Below are positions 1 to 11,429 of a stretch of 64,000 bases of DNA, piece after piece. Each line of letters opens with the position of its first letter. Within the stretch, counting starts at the first letter, position 1. The position numbers and the translations under genes were made by a program. The notes below the pieces were generated by a model. It was not told the origin of the DNA. It worked only from the letters and a program-made list of their open reading frames with translations, and searched no databases. The stretch comes from Artemisia argyi. Lineage: Eukaryota; Streptophyta; Magnoliopsida; Asterales; Asteraceae. The stretch lies in NCBI GenBank assembly GCA_030686995.1, contig CM060704.1:171303718-171367717 (forward strand), in the 5' to 3' direction.

Positions 1-32
1 TCAAAAAATGAACCAATAATAGCTTAATTTAC

Positions 33-889
33 CTTATCAATCCGAATGTAGTCTGTGGATAGCGACCAAACTTCGTCAATCATCTGTTTATGATGCAAGA
101 AAACTAGGCCACTCACGACTCCTATTGCTATTTTGACCCTCATAATAAAGGGAAGTTCTTGCGCAGATCCTACAACCACAGAAGAATATTTCTATATCAC
201 AAATTGTTCTTTTTCAAATTTAAAAATTTAATGGGAAGGTAAAGATTTTCACCTTTCAGATAATCTTTTAAAGTTCTCTTCTCTATGAACTCATGTACAA
301 GGTAAAACTTTTCACCTTCCAAGCAGTAGCCTAGGAGCCTCTGAAGGTTAGGATGACTAAATTCACCCATTACTTGTAACTCCCGCTCCAGTTGCACATG
401 CTTAGGTTAATTAAAAAATACTCATGAGCTAATTAACATGAATACAAATGCTGCAATGTAATTCCGGTTTGTTTAGAATGGTATTAGTGTTCATCATTTT
501 GTAATGCTTCAAGTAGTAGGTGTATTTCCATGTTACTTCATAAATGAACTGAAAAAAAAAAAAAAAAAAAAAAAAAAAAGAAGATGGTTTGTTTACCTTA
601 GGCCTATGTTCGAAGTACATCACAGTGATGGCCAACCCAACACCTCGCTTGGAAGGGGAATAATTCTTCTCATGGACCCAACCTTTGAAAACGGAATGCT
701 GCCCAACTTCTAATATACATTTTTTAAATTTGCTCGTAGAACGTTCCAAATCAGTATATGAGAATATTTTTAGTTCTTGGGCATGCATTTGCTCATTGCC
801 AGGAAGCACTTCACTGTCCTCTGTGGTTACTGAGCTGCTGTAGTCACTATTGTTATTGCTGTTCATTAATGACTTTCTGTAACTATCGC
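33..889 (-). CDS. Second, pseudokinase-like domain of the same gene (three exons, 3' part off the window)
   Basis: Three exons read on the minus strand: 597-889, 253-400 and 33-169, each with AG/GT borders and phases that join cleanly. The first starts with a Ser/Asn-rich linker, then LKIFSYTDLERSTSKFKK, the usual N-terminus of an RLCK kinase domain. The nucleotide loop is degraded (GQHSVFKGW instead of GxGxFGxVFKGW). The position of the catalytic lysine reads AITVM, so Lys is replaced. The second exon has the normal alpha-C and hinge pattern (ELQVMGEFSHPNLQRLLGYC, YLVHEFI). In the third exon, after GLVFLHHK, the catalytic HRD region is not recognisable (QMIDEVWSLSTDYIRIDK). This looks like a pseudokinase with a probable regulatory or scaffold role. 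The rest lies beyond position 1. A decaying gene is the alternative, but the open frames and splice sites argue for a working exon set. Confidence 0.65.
552..579. repeat. Poly(A) tract of 28 in kinase-gene intron
   Basis: An uninterrupted A run on the plus strand, poly(T) on the coding strand, lying 18 bp downstream of the exon donor at 597. No retroelement body was seen next to it, so it is treated as a simple repeat. Confidence 0.9.
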
Positions 890-1091
890 CTAAAAGATAA
901 AAACCAAAGAAACAAATTTATAGCATTAATCTTATGATGGCTGGCTATGCAAAACTAACAGTCAAACACAAGAAAATCATATTCCATGCCAAACCTTAGT
1001 TTAAGGAGAACATTCTATATATACTAATTAGCACCAAAAGTAAGTATTATACTATTATGTCTCACAAACTCAGAATTGAACGACGTTGTAC

Positions 1092-2124
1092 CTATGCTTT
1101 TCAACGACATTTTAGTCAACGACTTTGGTAGAGCAAAATAATTTGATGGCATCGTCCAGGTCAATCCAAAAATCCCTGCTGGTTTTGCGCAATCTTCAAA
1201 CTTCTCCGGCGATGATTCTAAAAGCTGAAGTGCTACGACTACCTCAGACATCGTAGGACGTTCTTTTGGATCACTATCCAAGCAACGGTATGCAATTTGG
1301 GAGAACTCCTTCAAAATTTTGGTAGATACTTCTCTTCTTAGTTCAACAGCAACAACTTCATCTAAGTTTCTATTTTTAACACAGTTATGAGCCCATATTG
1401 CCAAACTCAAATCCTCATCGCCATCAACATGGACTGCTTGCCTCCCAGATAGCAGTTCAAACAATACGACTCCAAAGGCAAAAACATCTGTTTTCCTGGT
1501 GAATTTTCCAGTCATAAAGATTTCTGGATCCATATATCCAAATGTCCCTTTAATGCCAGTTTGGACGTAAGTAGATGATTGATTGATCGGAAAATTTTTG
1601 GCCAGCCCAAAATCAGATATCTTGGCCTCCCAATCCTCATCCAGCAGAATGTTTGTGCTCTTCACATCACGGTGTACAACTCCATGTTTGGTGCCTGCAC
1701 CGGTGTGAAGATAGTCCAGTCCCCGTGCAGCCCCTAAGCTTATCTTGAGTCTCTGTGACCAAGATAAAGGAGTATTGCTTTTGTGCAAATGATCAAAAAG
1801 AGATCCACGGGACATGTACTCATAAACTATGATCATCTCTTGGTCATCATTACAATAACCAAGGAGAGACACAAGGTGGGCATGTCGTAACTTAGAAAGT
1901 GTCTCAACTTCTGCCATAAACTCTGGAATTCCTTGATTAGAGATAGATTGGGAACGTTTTATGGCAACCGTGGTGCTGCTACTGTTTTCAATCTTGAAAT
2001 GACCTTCGTAGACCTTCCCAAAACCTCCCTGACCAACAACTAATGTATCGTCAAAGTTTTGGGTTGCTGACCGAATATCATCAAGGGAGTAGCGACGACA
2101 TAGTTGATCTGAGGGTAAAGCCAT
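1092..2124 (-). CDS. Kinase domain 1 (first exon) of a tandem-kinase gene, RLK/RLCK type
   Basis: Ser/Thr protein kinase domain that would transfer phosphate from ATP to protein substrates. Seen, with ATG at 2124: Gly loop GQGGFGKVY (residues 31-39), ATP lysine in VAIK (K56), HRDVKSTN (HRD 151-153, an RD kinase), DFG (171-173), GTFGYMDPE in place of APE (193-201), and the conserved Arg of ERP at 289. No signal peptide or transmembrane segment precedes it, so this is a cytoplasmic-type kinase related to the FERONIA-like family. The frame stays open to a stop at 1024, but a good donor (AG|GTACAA) follows 1092 in phase 1. The acceptor at 890-891 restores a Gly codon and leads into a second kinase domain, so splicing is the preferred model. 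A stand-alone 366-aa kinase ending at 1024 is the alternative. Domain call is sure; the exon junction is inferred. Confidence 0.85.
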
Positions 2125-2429
2125 AATTATCGTGGTGTGATGGTAAGTTTTGCACTAAAATCTTGCTGAAAAAACTACAATTTCAGAGAACTTTTTGTGA
2201 TTATATCAAGTCACCTAATGGTGTGTAGAGTCGTACTACTTTAGCTCTTTGGAAGTCCCCATCTGTATAGAGATTCCTCAGCCTTTCGTAGAAGAAGTCA
2301 ATGTTTACTTTTCAAAACAATATGTAGTAACTTTGAACAAATAACTTATACTTTTAAAAACAATAGAAAAGAGGGTTCTAAAATGCACTGTTGTTAACTA
2401 ATTTGTTATAAAACCAATTTAAACCAGAG
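2125..2429. other. 5' flank of the kinase gene
   Basis: AT-rich sequence upstream of the minus-strand kinase start. It should hold the promoter and 5' UTR, but no single TATA box or motif stands out enough to place. No open frame of note. Confidence 0.4.
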
Positions 2430-2715
2430 TTTTTTAATCAGTGCTCTAAGAACATTGACTAAAATGCATTTCTTAAATCTTATACTTTCTTTATGAATTA
2501 AAATATACTAGCGTAGGACCCGCACATTGCAGTGGAAAAAACCCTGTAATTAAATCTTTTGACAAACAATATTTTTTAATCGGTGCTCTAAGAACATTGA
2601 CTAAAATGTATTTCTCAAATTTCATACTTTCTTATGAATTAAAATATAGTAGCAGGCCCGTGCATTGTGGTAGCAAAAACCCTATAATTAAAATTTTCGA
2701 CAAACAATGTTTTTT
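2430..2715. repeat. Diverged tandem duplication, period about 142 bp
   Basis: The phrase gtgctctaagaacattgac occurs near 2440 and again near 2582, followed in both copies by ttaaaatata, a cccg-rich core and aaaaaccct. The copies differ by scattered substitutions and short indels, so the duplication is old. The core (ggacccgcacattgcag, ggcccgtgcattgtgg) resembles the GC-rich hairpins near Helitron ends, but no complete element can be drawn. Confidence 0.7.
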
Positions 2716-2839
2716 AATAATGCGTTTTTCTATAGGTGATCCCTTTTCTATGATGATTGATTCGCACACCATTTTTTTTATTAAAACACCATTTTGTACA
2801 AGCCGTATAGCACACCGTACAACACTGTAATGCACAGTT

Positions 2840-3385
2840 GTGGTGAAAGTATAAAAAAATGGTGTGCAAATCACCTCCCATTTTCTATGGGGCAAGTTAT
2901 TTGGACCCTCATAGGGAGAGTTTTCAATCATTGCACGCATCGCCGGTTAGTACGGTATGCAACGCGAGTTGTACAGTTTGACCAAACCCTTACAATATAG
3001 GAAGAGTTTGTATAACAGAACCTTTTTTCTATTTTGCTCTGTCCTGTGATTCCAAACTTGGATTGGCCTGCGATATTTTAGTGCTTGTGGTGAAAGTATA
3101 AAAAAATGGTGTGCAAATCACCTCCCATTTTTTATAGGACAAGTTATTTGGACCCTCATAGGGAGAGTTTTCAATCATTGCACGCATCGCCGGTTAAGTT
3201 ATTTGGACCCTCATAGGGAGAGTTTTCAATCATTGCACGCATCGCCGGTTAGTACGGTATGCAACACGGGTTGTACAGTTTGACCAAACCCTTACAATAT
3301 ATGGAGAGTTTGTATAACAGAACCTTTTTTCTATTTTGCTCTGTCCTGTGATTCCAAACTTGGATTGGCCTGCGATATTTTAGTG
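2840..3385. repeat. Tandem duplication of 247 bp with a nested 55-bp duplication
   Basis: A block starting gtggtgaaagtataaaaaaa at 2840 repeats at 3087 almost unchanged. Inside the second copy, the 55-bp piece starting aagttatttggaccctcata at 3141 is itself duplicated at 3196. Two duplication steps are therefore visible, the nested one later. Small open frames across it (up to about 100 aa) share no family features and are not called genes. Confidence 0.85.
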
Positions 3386-3697
3386 CTTGTGTATCCATTG
3401 GAAATAAGCCTTCTCTCCCGTATTGAATACTGCCATAGTAGTCAACCGAACAATTCTGTTTTAAATCTGTTTTTCCCTTTCATTAAATCATTGTATTAAT
3501 TCAAACATCTGAAATTCGTGTGAAAAGCTTTTGCTATAAAAACACATCTTTGTCACCTTATTTGTCATTTTGGTCCAACTTGGAGTCGGGAGTTTAGACA
3601 TGCGTGACCATTCTCCATTCTCCATCATACAGCTAGCTCATTCATTACTAGTCAAAGGGCATTTGTCAAATTAATAATACCATCAATAATTAGTTAA

Positions 3698-3705
3698 ATA
3701 ATTTA
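3698..3705. repeat. 8-bp target duplication, left of MITE
   Basis: ataattta, repeated exactly at 4016-4023 on the other side of the fold-back element. Confidence 0.8.
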
Positions 3706-4015
3706 GGGATAATCACTTATAAATGTATCTGACTTGTTACATTTTTATTTTAATGTAGCTAATAAAATTTTTTGCAACTTAATTCCCAAATTTTTTACTT
3801 TCATCATTTTGGTGTATTTTATTCATGTAAAATGACCATTTTAACAAAATATTTATAACCACTCTATTTATAGTGAAAGGTAAAATGATCATTTTACAAG
3901 AGCAAAATACACCGAAGTGATGAAATCAAAAGTACGGTTAACCTGCAAAAAAAATTGTTTGCTACATCAAATTGGAAAAAGTGTTAAGTTAGATACATTT
4001 ACAAATGATTAGCCC
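3706..4015. mobile_element. hAT-type MITE, 310 bp, with 8-bp TSD
   Basis: Fold-back element starting GGGATAATCACTTATAAATG and ending with its imperfect complement (left GGGATAATCA, right complement GGGCTAATCA). The inverted similarity runs inward past aaatgtatct. It is flanked by perfect 8-bp repeats (ataattta), the size made by hAT transposases. No coding capacity, so it would have been moved by a transposase made elsewhere. Confidence 0.8.
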
Positions 4016-4023
4016 ATAATTTA
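4016..4023. repeat. 8-bp target duplication, right of MITE
   Basis: ataattta, identical to 3698-3705. Confidence 0.8.
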
Positions 4024-4059
4024 TATGTCTTAACTATTTGTGTTGAAATAAATATTAGT

Positions 4060-4260
4060 ATCACAGTAGATGATGGTGGGTATGGTGGTAGATAATGGTG
4101 GTGGTGATGGCGGCGATGTTGGTAATGGAAGTTGTGAGAGTTTGGAGGTTGAAGAAGGAGAGAAAGGTTAAAGAAGAGGTTGTTTGGATGTGGATAAAAA
4201 TATGTAAAAAGGGTGTTTAGAGGAGGAGGAGAAGAAGAAGAAGAAGAAGGAAAAAAAAAA
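4060..4260. repeat. Purine/GGT-rich low-complexity tract
   Basis: Runs of ggtggt and gatggc, then gaggag and gaagaag trinucleotides ending in an A run. It looks like a decayed trinucleotide microsatellite. No gene signal. Confidence 0.7.
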
Positions 4261-4283
4261 CTATTGAAAATACTAAAATACTC

Positions 4284-4415
4284 TTGCAGCTAACGAGATT
4301 TTTAACGAGTGTTAGGGTTTTGGACTGTGAGTGAGTAAAAAACGTGACGTTGCAGCTAACGAGATTTTTAACGAGTGTTAGGGTTTTGGACTGTGAGCGA
4401 GTAAAAAATGTGACG
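4284..4415. repeat. Tandem duplication, two 66-bp units
   Basis: ttgcagctaacgagattttt begins at 4284 and again at 4350. The units differ by two or three substitutions, so the duplication is recent compared with those further left. Confidence 0.9.
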
Positions 4416-4702
4416 TTGGGGACTATGGATCTGTACCCTAGATCTGAGGATTGCATCCGCAACCCGTCCTAACTATGAGGACCAATGGTGTAATTTACCC
4501 CTATAATAAAGTAGAAGGACTTTTGTTCAAACTCAGTGAAAAATGATTTTGTGACATATTTAGAAAGGTTGTAGTAATGAAAAGACATCGATAAATTGAA
4601 CTTGACATTTATTGTGGACTTGTTTAAACTTAAAAAATTTAAAAGTATGACAACTTTGTTGGAAATCAAAAAAGCCCATTGAAACAATGCAGATAGCCAC
4701 TT

Positions 4703-4704
<2 letters not shown>

Positions 4705-4766
<62 letters not shown>
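4705..4766. repeat. Compound microsatellite (CT)n(CA)n
   Basis: About 45 bp of CT dinucleotides passing directly into about 18 bp of CA dinucleotides. Confidence 0.95.
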
Positions 4767-5032
4767 AACTCTTTCTCCAAATTTTCAAGTAAAATCTATC
4801 ACACACACAAACTCTTTCACACTTTTTGTCTCTTTAAACATCAACTGAAAACATAACCAGCTTACGACTACCGGCTTTGCCATATCCCCATAAAGCACCA
4901 GCAGGAACCACCATTGACTTTCGTCATGTTGCTAGAAAATATTGTCAGGAACCACCACTTTCACATCTTATGAGTACATCCATGTCACCCGAAAAAACCA
5001 TGTTTTTTGAGTTTTATATGGGTTGATCTTTG
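4767..5032. other. Unassigned stretch, nothing recognised
   Basis: AT-rich sequence with a second short run of aca(ca). No open frame, hairpin or family motif was found. Confidence 0.4.
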
Positions 5033-5034
5033 AT

Positions 5035-5073
<39 letters not shown>
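5033..5073. repeat. (ATTT)n microsatellite
   Basis: About ten ATTT tetranucleotides in a row. Confidence 0.9.
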
Positions 5074-5075
<2 letters not shown>

Positions 5076-5116
5076 AGATTTATGATTTTAGGCTTGTAAA
5101 ACTTTTTGTTTTAATT

Positions 5117-5127
5117 GAGTTTGTGCA
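5117..5127. repeat. LINE target-site duplication, left copy
   Basis: gagtttgtgca, followed at once by the poly(T) that is the LINE poly(A) tail. The identical 11 bp occur at 43565-43575, 38 kb away. Confidence 0.85.
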
Positions 5128-5987
5128 TTTTTTTTGGAAAAACGGACCATCCTCGGCAAATATATTAAACACTCAAAATAATTACAAGTAACTTATATGG
5201 ACAAACCCATATAAGTATAATCCAAATGACATTCCCAAAATATGCTTTGGGAACATTACAAGCAACAATAAAGTTCTCCTACTACTAGACTTATTACAAA
5301 TCAAAGAACAAATAATAAAATCAAACATCCAAAACTTAGCTATAAATTTCAACTTCCATTTTACTTTCATGACCATAATCTTCATCTTCAATGCCCGGGA
5401 CATAATCTTCATCTTCGAAACAAGGACCATCTCAATAACATAAGAAATGAAGCATTTCATCAAATGAGATTGCCTCCTTAAAAAACATTCCCGAGTAAAG
5501 CCCATCTGGACAAACCCTGGGTAAGGAAAAAAAGAACAACCCTCGCTTAGGAATCCTACCAATATAAAGATACTGGCCTTCAAATCTTCAAAAAAAAAAT
5601 AAGAAACCATGGATCTGATGAATGTAGGCTCCCATCTGACCACAAAAGAAGTCAAACACCTTCCACTCCACAAACCCATCACACCATATAAGATAAGAAA
5701 CCATCTTAATATCATGGAAACCCAATAAACTTTTAAGCCCAACCAGAGGAGTAGTAAAATCAGACGATAACATAATGAATCCAATTACAAACTCCTTATA
5801 CTCCGACAGCATAAGTCTCAATAAGATCCACCAAATACACTCAGAAGATAAATGAATAACCCAAAACCAATTCCCAGATAGGTAGAAAGTAACACAAATA
5901 CAGACTTCATCACACCATAAACTGCAGCCACCAAATTTCACACCCTTACCACAGTCTTCAAAAAACCAAAAACAACCATCAATAGCT
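5128..5987 (-). other. LINE 3' UTR
   Basis: Sequence between the ORF2 stop and the short poly(A). It contains open frames of 160-200 aa on the minus strand, but they overlap each other in different frames and show no family motif, so they are read as chance. Confidence 0.6.
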
Positions 5988-8900
5988 TCACCCATCAAGG
6001 AACAAAAAACATTTGGACTTATTACTATTAGCAACATTAACATTCCATATCTTTGCAGCTTTAAGAACATGTGCAAAGCACTTAACTTTAAGGCTCATTA
6101 GTCTTAACCTTATCTGCTCCTTAATGACACAACAAAGGCTATCCATACTCCTATTTTTACCATGAAAAAGCCTTAAATTTCTTTCTTGCCAAATAAAATA
6201 CACTAAAGCCTCAATAACCAACCTCCGGATAATACTCCAAATAGAATTACCCAAAGGTCTAGCCAGCAATAAATCAATAATCTGATATAAATCACTAGAT
6301 CCAGGATCAAAATTCATAAAAGCCTTTAAGTGATTCAAGACTTGAGATGAGAAAGGACAACTGAAAAACATGTGATTCTGGTTATCCTGGGTCATATTAC
6401 ACAAAGAACATGTCAAGTTACCCACCATAGCCCAAGAAGCTAATTTATCCTGAGTTTTAAGCTTCTCTTTAATAGCTAACCATAGGACAAAAGAATTCCT
6501 AGGTATGTTTTGACTAAACCAAACAACCTTATACCAAGGAACAATGGGCTTAACCGGTATGAGGTCATTCCAAACAACTTTCACAGAAAAACCTTTAACA
6601 ATATCACTATTAGTCTTCCATAGCACATTATCTCTTCTATCATGAAACAAAAGGGGAGGAAGAAGATAAAGAAGAAAAGAGAACTTATCTGTCAAACAAG
6701 GAGGCCACTTCCACTCCCCATTATTCACTAGATCAACAATCTTGCAGTTAAGAGATAAACCAGCCTCATAAATGTCTCTTATAGAAATGTAATGACATAG
6801 AGGCCCAAGAAAACTCCAGTTATCAAACTAGACAAAAACATCACGACCATCACCAATCCTATGAACAATATGGCTCCTTAGAACATCCTTAATCTGCAAT
6901 ATTTTCTTCCAACCCCAACATACATCCTTCTGAATAGGGATATCCCAAAAACTCCTAACACACTTATTCCTATCACAGATCCTATAAGCATTGAACCACT
7001 TCACCCATATAGAATCCTTTTTAGAAACAATATTCCATACATGTTTTGACATCAAAGCAGTCTCCAACATTGTAAAGACTTAATACCAAGTCCACCTTGA
7101 ATTTTCAATCCACAAACATCATCCCATTTCACCTTAGCTTTACCACGTTGTAATTCCCCTTGAGACCATCTGAAACCCCTCATAAGCTTTTTGATGGTTT
7201 GGGAAACATAAACAGGAAGAATAAAAACTGATCTCCAAAAGACTTGCATGGAGCTAATAACAGGCTTAATGAGCTGGAGTTTGCCAGCAAATGACAAAGC
7301 TTTATTCTTCCAATTATGAAGACGAATCTTCACTCTATCAATCAGAGGATCACAATGCTTCTTATATAATCTAGAAGATATCAACGGGACTCCTAAATAC
7401 CTAATAGGCAAAGAGCCAACAGAGAAAGGCATGATCTTGAGAATAGCAGATCTAGCATGGGCATGAACATTACCAAAGAAAACCAAGCTTTTCTCCATAT
7501 TAGGTCTAAGACCAGAAACACCACTAAATTCAAAAATAGCATCTTTTAGTATAGAAACAGAACCCACATCACCATTAGAGAATAACATCAAATCGTCCGC
7601 AAAGCAAAGACGAGTAAGATTGACTTTGCCACATCTCTAATGGTATTTGAAATCATTACTCTGCCCAATCTTCCTATTGATCATTAACGTAAGAACTTCC
7701 ATGACAAGAGTAAAAGGATAAGGGGATAAAGGGTCCCCCTGCCTTAACCCTCACATTCATTTAAAATAGCCAATATGATCTCCATTAAGACTAACAGTGA
7801 AAGAAGGGGAAGATATGCAACTCATAATCCAATTTACCATTTTAAAAGGAAACCCATAATGAATTAAGCATTGTCTGAGGAAACCCCAATCAACAGTATC
7901 GTAAGCCTTATTTATGTCAATCTTAAACACAACTTTAGAAGGGCCCAATCTCTTATGGTAATTTCTCATAAACTCTTGAGTGAACATAATGTTATCACTA
8001 ATATGTCGATTAGGGATAAAAGCACATTGAGCATTACTAACAATAGAATTAAGCACCCCTTTCAGTCTATTAGCAGTAACTTTGCTAATACATTCATATA
8101 AAACACTACAACATGAAATGGATCTAAAGTCAGAAACCTTACTTGGAGTTTTGACTTTGGGAACCAAAGCAATCACAGTAGCATTAACTTCTTTTAAGAG
8201 TTTACCATTATGGAAGAAATCATGAATAGCCTTTGTAAACTCAGGACCAATAATAGACCAAGAAGACTTGAAGAATCTTATTGAAAAACCATCCGGTCCA
8301 GGTGCTTTGTCATCCTCTATGCTAAATAAAGCACACTTAATCTCGTCATCCGATATCGGCCTCACTATAAAATCAGCATCTAAACCAGACAACTTATTAA
8401 CAAATAAATTATCTGGCTAACAAACTGCACTCCCACATCAGTTCCAGAATAGAAGTTACCATCCATATCCTCTACATGATCAATCCTATTTCTGTTTCAT
8501 ATCTCCTTTATAACATTGTGAAAATATTTTATGTTGAAATCACCCTAGTTAACCAAGTAACCTTAGCCCTTTGCTTGAGAAAAAGTTATTTATCCTTAGC
8601 AGCTAACTTGTAAGCATTCAAAGCTATCACTTCTGCATTTCTCAAATTAACTTTAGAAGGATCTTTCACTATCTCTGACTGAACTTTACACAACTCTTCC
8701 TTACACTTCAGCGAATTAGTAGCCAAATCACCTTGAGCATATTTCATTTTCCTAAGAGGCTTCTTCAATATTTTCAACTTAGAAACCACAGAAAACATGG
8801 AGTAACCAGGAACATGAGAATCCCAAACATTTCTAACATTGGGCAAAAATTCAGGTTTAGTCGCTAAAAAATTAGTAAACTTGAAAGGCTTTGGTTTAAC

Positions 8901-9630
8901 ACCCGAGATACTAGGAATATTAAGCACAGCAGGAGAATGATCAGACACAACAAAAGGTAAGAACTGTGCATTAGAATTTGGAAATTTATCTAAAAACGCC
9001 ACATTACTCATCACTCTATCCAATTTCTTCAGTAAACCATTAGGGTTCCCAGGACTTTTATTCCAAGTATATTGAAGACTAGACATCAAAATATCACTCA
9101 CCTCAATCTTGAAAAGGCAATCTCGAAAATCTTCCATACCAGCAGTGACACATGATGAACCCATAGACCTCTCACAAGGTTCTAAAATAATGTTGAAATC
9201 TCCAAACAAAACCGAAGGAGAATCTTTAACAACATGACTATGCTTGACTAGATCCTTGCAAAGCTGCTTCCTACCACTGCAAGTGACTTAAGCATAAATA
9301 AAAGAGCAAAAAAATTATGGCTACCATTGAAAGATTCAATAAACACATTCATTAGTTGGGAAGTAAAACTGTGAAGCATAATTCTCACAGCAAAATGATC
9401 CTAACTAATTACAATACCAATACCCCTATCACAAGCAGGAGCATTAGACATCCATTCCCAGTTCACCAAAACCTTAGAACAAATCTTCAATTTTTTTTCT
9501 TTTTAACTCTAGTTTCCAACAACCCACAAAAACTAAAATTCCTGCTCCTAATCAAATCCATAACTTGCTTCTGACTATCTTTATTGTTGAGACCTCTTAC
9601 ATTCCAAGAGAAAGCCTTAACACTCATCAT
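5988..9630 (-). pseudogene. LINE ORF2: endonuclease, reverse transcriptase, zf-RVT (broken)
   Basis: Multifunction retrotransposition protein that nicks the target and reverse transcribes the LINE RNA. It starts at tandem ATGs (9630, 9627) and overlaps the end of ORF1. APE-type endonuclease marks: SWNVRGLN at the N-terminus, LLETRV, GDFN near 9205 and SDHSP near 8940. Reverse transcriptase marks: DKAPGPDGFS, PKV..SDFRSISC, KIDINKAYDTVDW, GLRQGDPLSP and the catalytic FADD near 7595. The C-terminal zf-RVT (5988-6728) has WLAIKEKLKTQDKL and CSLCNMTQDNQNHMFFSC. Damage: frameshift after LLETRVKKK, two in-frame TGA codons just before GLRQGDP (about 7750), and further breaks near 7620, 7070 and 6780. 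All domains are present but none is in one frame, so no active protein is possible. Confidence 0.88.
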
Positions 9631-9694
9631 TAACAGCTGTAACAGAAGTCCTATCATTCCCTACATCAGGACCATTAACATCTAATTTCTTAGG
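9617..9694 (-). pseudogene. LINE ORF1 C-terminal tail
   Basis: The last 20-odd codons of ORF1, cut off from the rest by the gypsy insertion. They begin at the TSD (KPKKLDVNG) and stop with TAA at 9617-9619, overlapping the ORF2 start by a few bases in another frame. The reading frame continues logically from 23147-23213 on the far side of the gypsy element. Confidence 0.75.
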
Positions 9695-9699
9695 CTTCA
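9695..9699. repeat. TSD of gypsy element, left
   Basis: cttca, immediately before the TGTGAC start of the 5' LTR, matched exactly at 23142-23146. Confidence 0.92.
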
Positions 9700-10756
9700 T
9701 GTGACAACTGGCAAATTAGGGAGCCATTTATAAAACCCGCATTACATTAAAATTATAAATTTGGAATATTTGAAAAGTTTATTTTGAAGAGATGTTTTAC
9801 GAACGTTGGTACGCGATTTTTAATCGTACGATATTTATGGGAATCGATTATTTATTTATGGTTTGATTTGATTCGGTCGTGATGATTTATTTTGAGATCA
9901 TTATTTTGGCACTACATTGACTCCGGCACTAGGATAACCTAACAAATTTTAATTATATTTTATTATTTGATCGGATATTATTATTTTGGAACGGGTTTGG
10001 TTTGAGAAAGTCATTTGGTTATTTAAGTTTCGGGTTTGGTCCGTGTATTGACACCGGGCTACTAAATCCCCTACACCCACTATTATCATTATTATTATCA
10101 TTTAAAAAGTTTATTTTTTTTAAGAGTATATCACATGAATCGTCCTTGTGGCCTGCGTTTTTCATAAGCAAACACACCCTCACCAACACTTTTCACCAAC
10201 ACTCTCTCTCTCTTCATTTTAAACTCACCACCGCCGCCCCTTATCTCCACCGTAGCGCCGCCACCGCCGCTCTCACACTAAAAAACAACACCACCATCTT
10301 CACCATCTTTTCGCGATCTATCTTTTGGTACTAACCACGCGCGATTTGGACCATCCTAACACCTATTTCGAATTTAATCATCACGAGTTCATCACCACTT
10401 TTTAGTATTTCTTGAAGATCTTTTCGATTTGGCTTTGGTTTTGAAGGTAGGTCGAGTTTTTGACTCGAGTTGTGGGTTTGAGCCGCGACCTTGGGTCTCG
10501 GATTTCTTGATCTTTTCGGGTTTATGATTTTTGATACAAGAATTAAATGGGTTTTTGATAATAATGAGTTAAATGGAGGTTTGGTATCCGGGTGATGATT
10601 TTTCCGACGGGGTTTTTGGGTCGATTTCTTGACCATTTGGTGTTTATTCGGATCCTTGGTGCTTATTTGTGATGTTGGTCGACCTTGTGGTCGTGTGGAT
10701 TCTTAGCCGACACCCCCAAGGGGCTGTTTTGGTTCGGTTTGAGCTCAAGGAGCTAG

Positions 10757-10776
10757 CCGAGACCTATGGGTCTCGG
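10757..10776 (+). other. Perfect hairpin in LTR (8-bp stem, 4-nt loop)
   Basis: ccgagacc tatg ggtctcgg. Present in both LTRs. A related but different hairpin (ccgagagc taat gctctcgg) exists only in the 3' LTR at 20740-20759. Confidence 0.8.
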
Positions 10777-11292
10777 GTGTGGCTTCCGTTTCATGTTTTG
10801 AGAATATGTTGACCCGGGTTGACTTGGTAACTCAACCCGTAAATTGTTTGGTTTTCGGATGTTTTATTACTTGTTGATTTATTATTTATGTTTCGTTGAG
10901 ATTGTGATGTTTGGACTTTGGTACATTGGCATATTATTCGGACTTGAAGTGGTATTTCTTGATTGTGAGTTATTATTGGAGATGTGTTGTCGAATGTGGA
11001 ATTGGGGACCGATTGTGAGACGGTCGATTAGATGACGGAGATAGGTTAGTTGGGTGCCGTAGTCGGACCCTCATGTTGTAGCACATGGATATGGGATTGA
11101 TTTGGACGGAGTTGATTTATTATTGTGACTTGATTATTATTTGTACTTGGACTATGAGCCGAGGGTCATGACTCGGACATGTGACCAAATTCTATGACTC
11201 GATAAATATTTAAAAGTCGATATTAAAAATAATACTCGTAATAATATTATTGAGAATATAATCGTTTATATACGTATATAGACGTGTTAAAC

Positions 11293-11429
<137 letters not shown>

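Noticed and set aside
429..596. Continuation of the second kinase domain through the poly(A) tract
   Set aside because: The frame past 597 reads poly-Phe and loses kinase similarity; a good donor at 596-595 and the match of the exon at 253-400 support an intron.
504..713. Plus-strand 69-aa frame with poly-Lys
   Set aside because: It is the reverse reading of the intron poly(A) tract and the kinase exon.
5182..6076. Two minus-strand frames of 162-200 aa with many hydrophobic residues
   Set aside because: They overlap in different frames within the LINE 3' UTR and match no family; the hydrophobicity comes from T-rich sequence.
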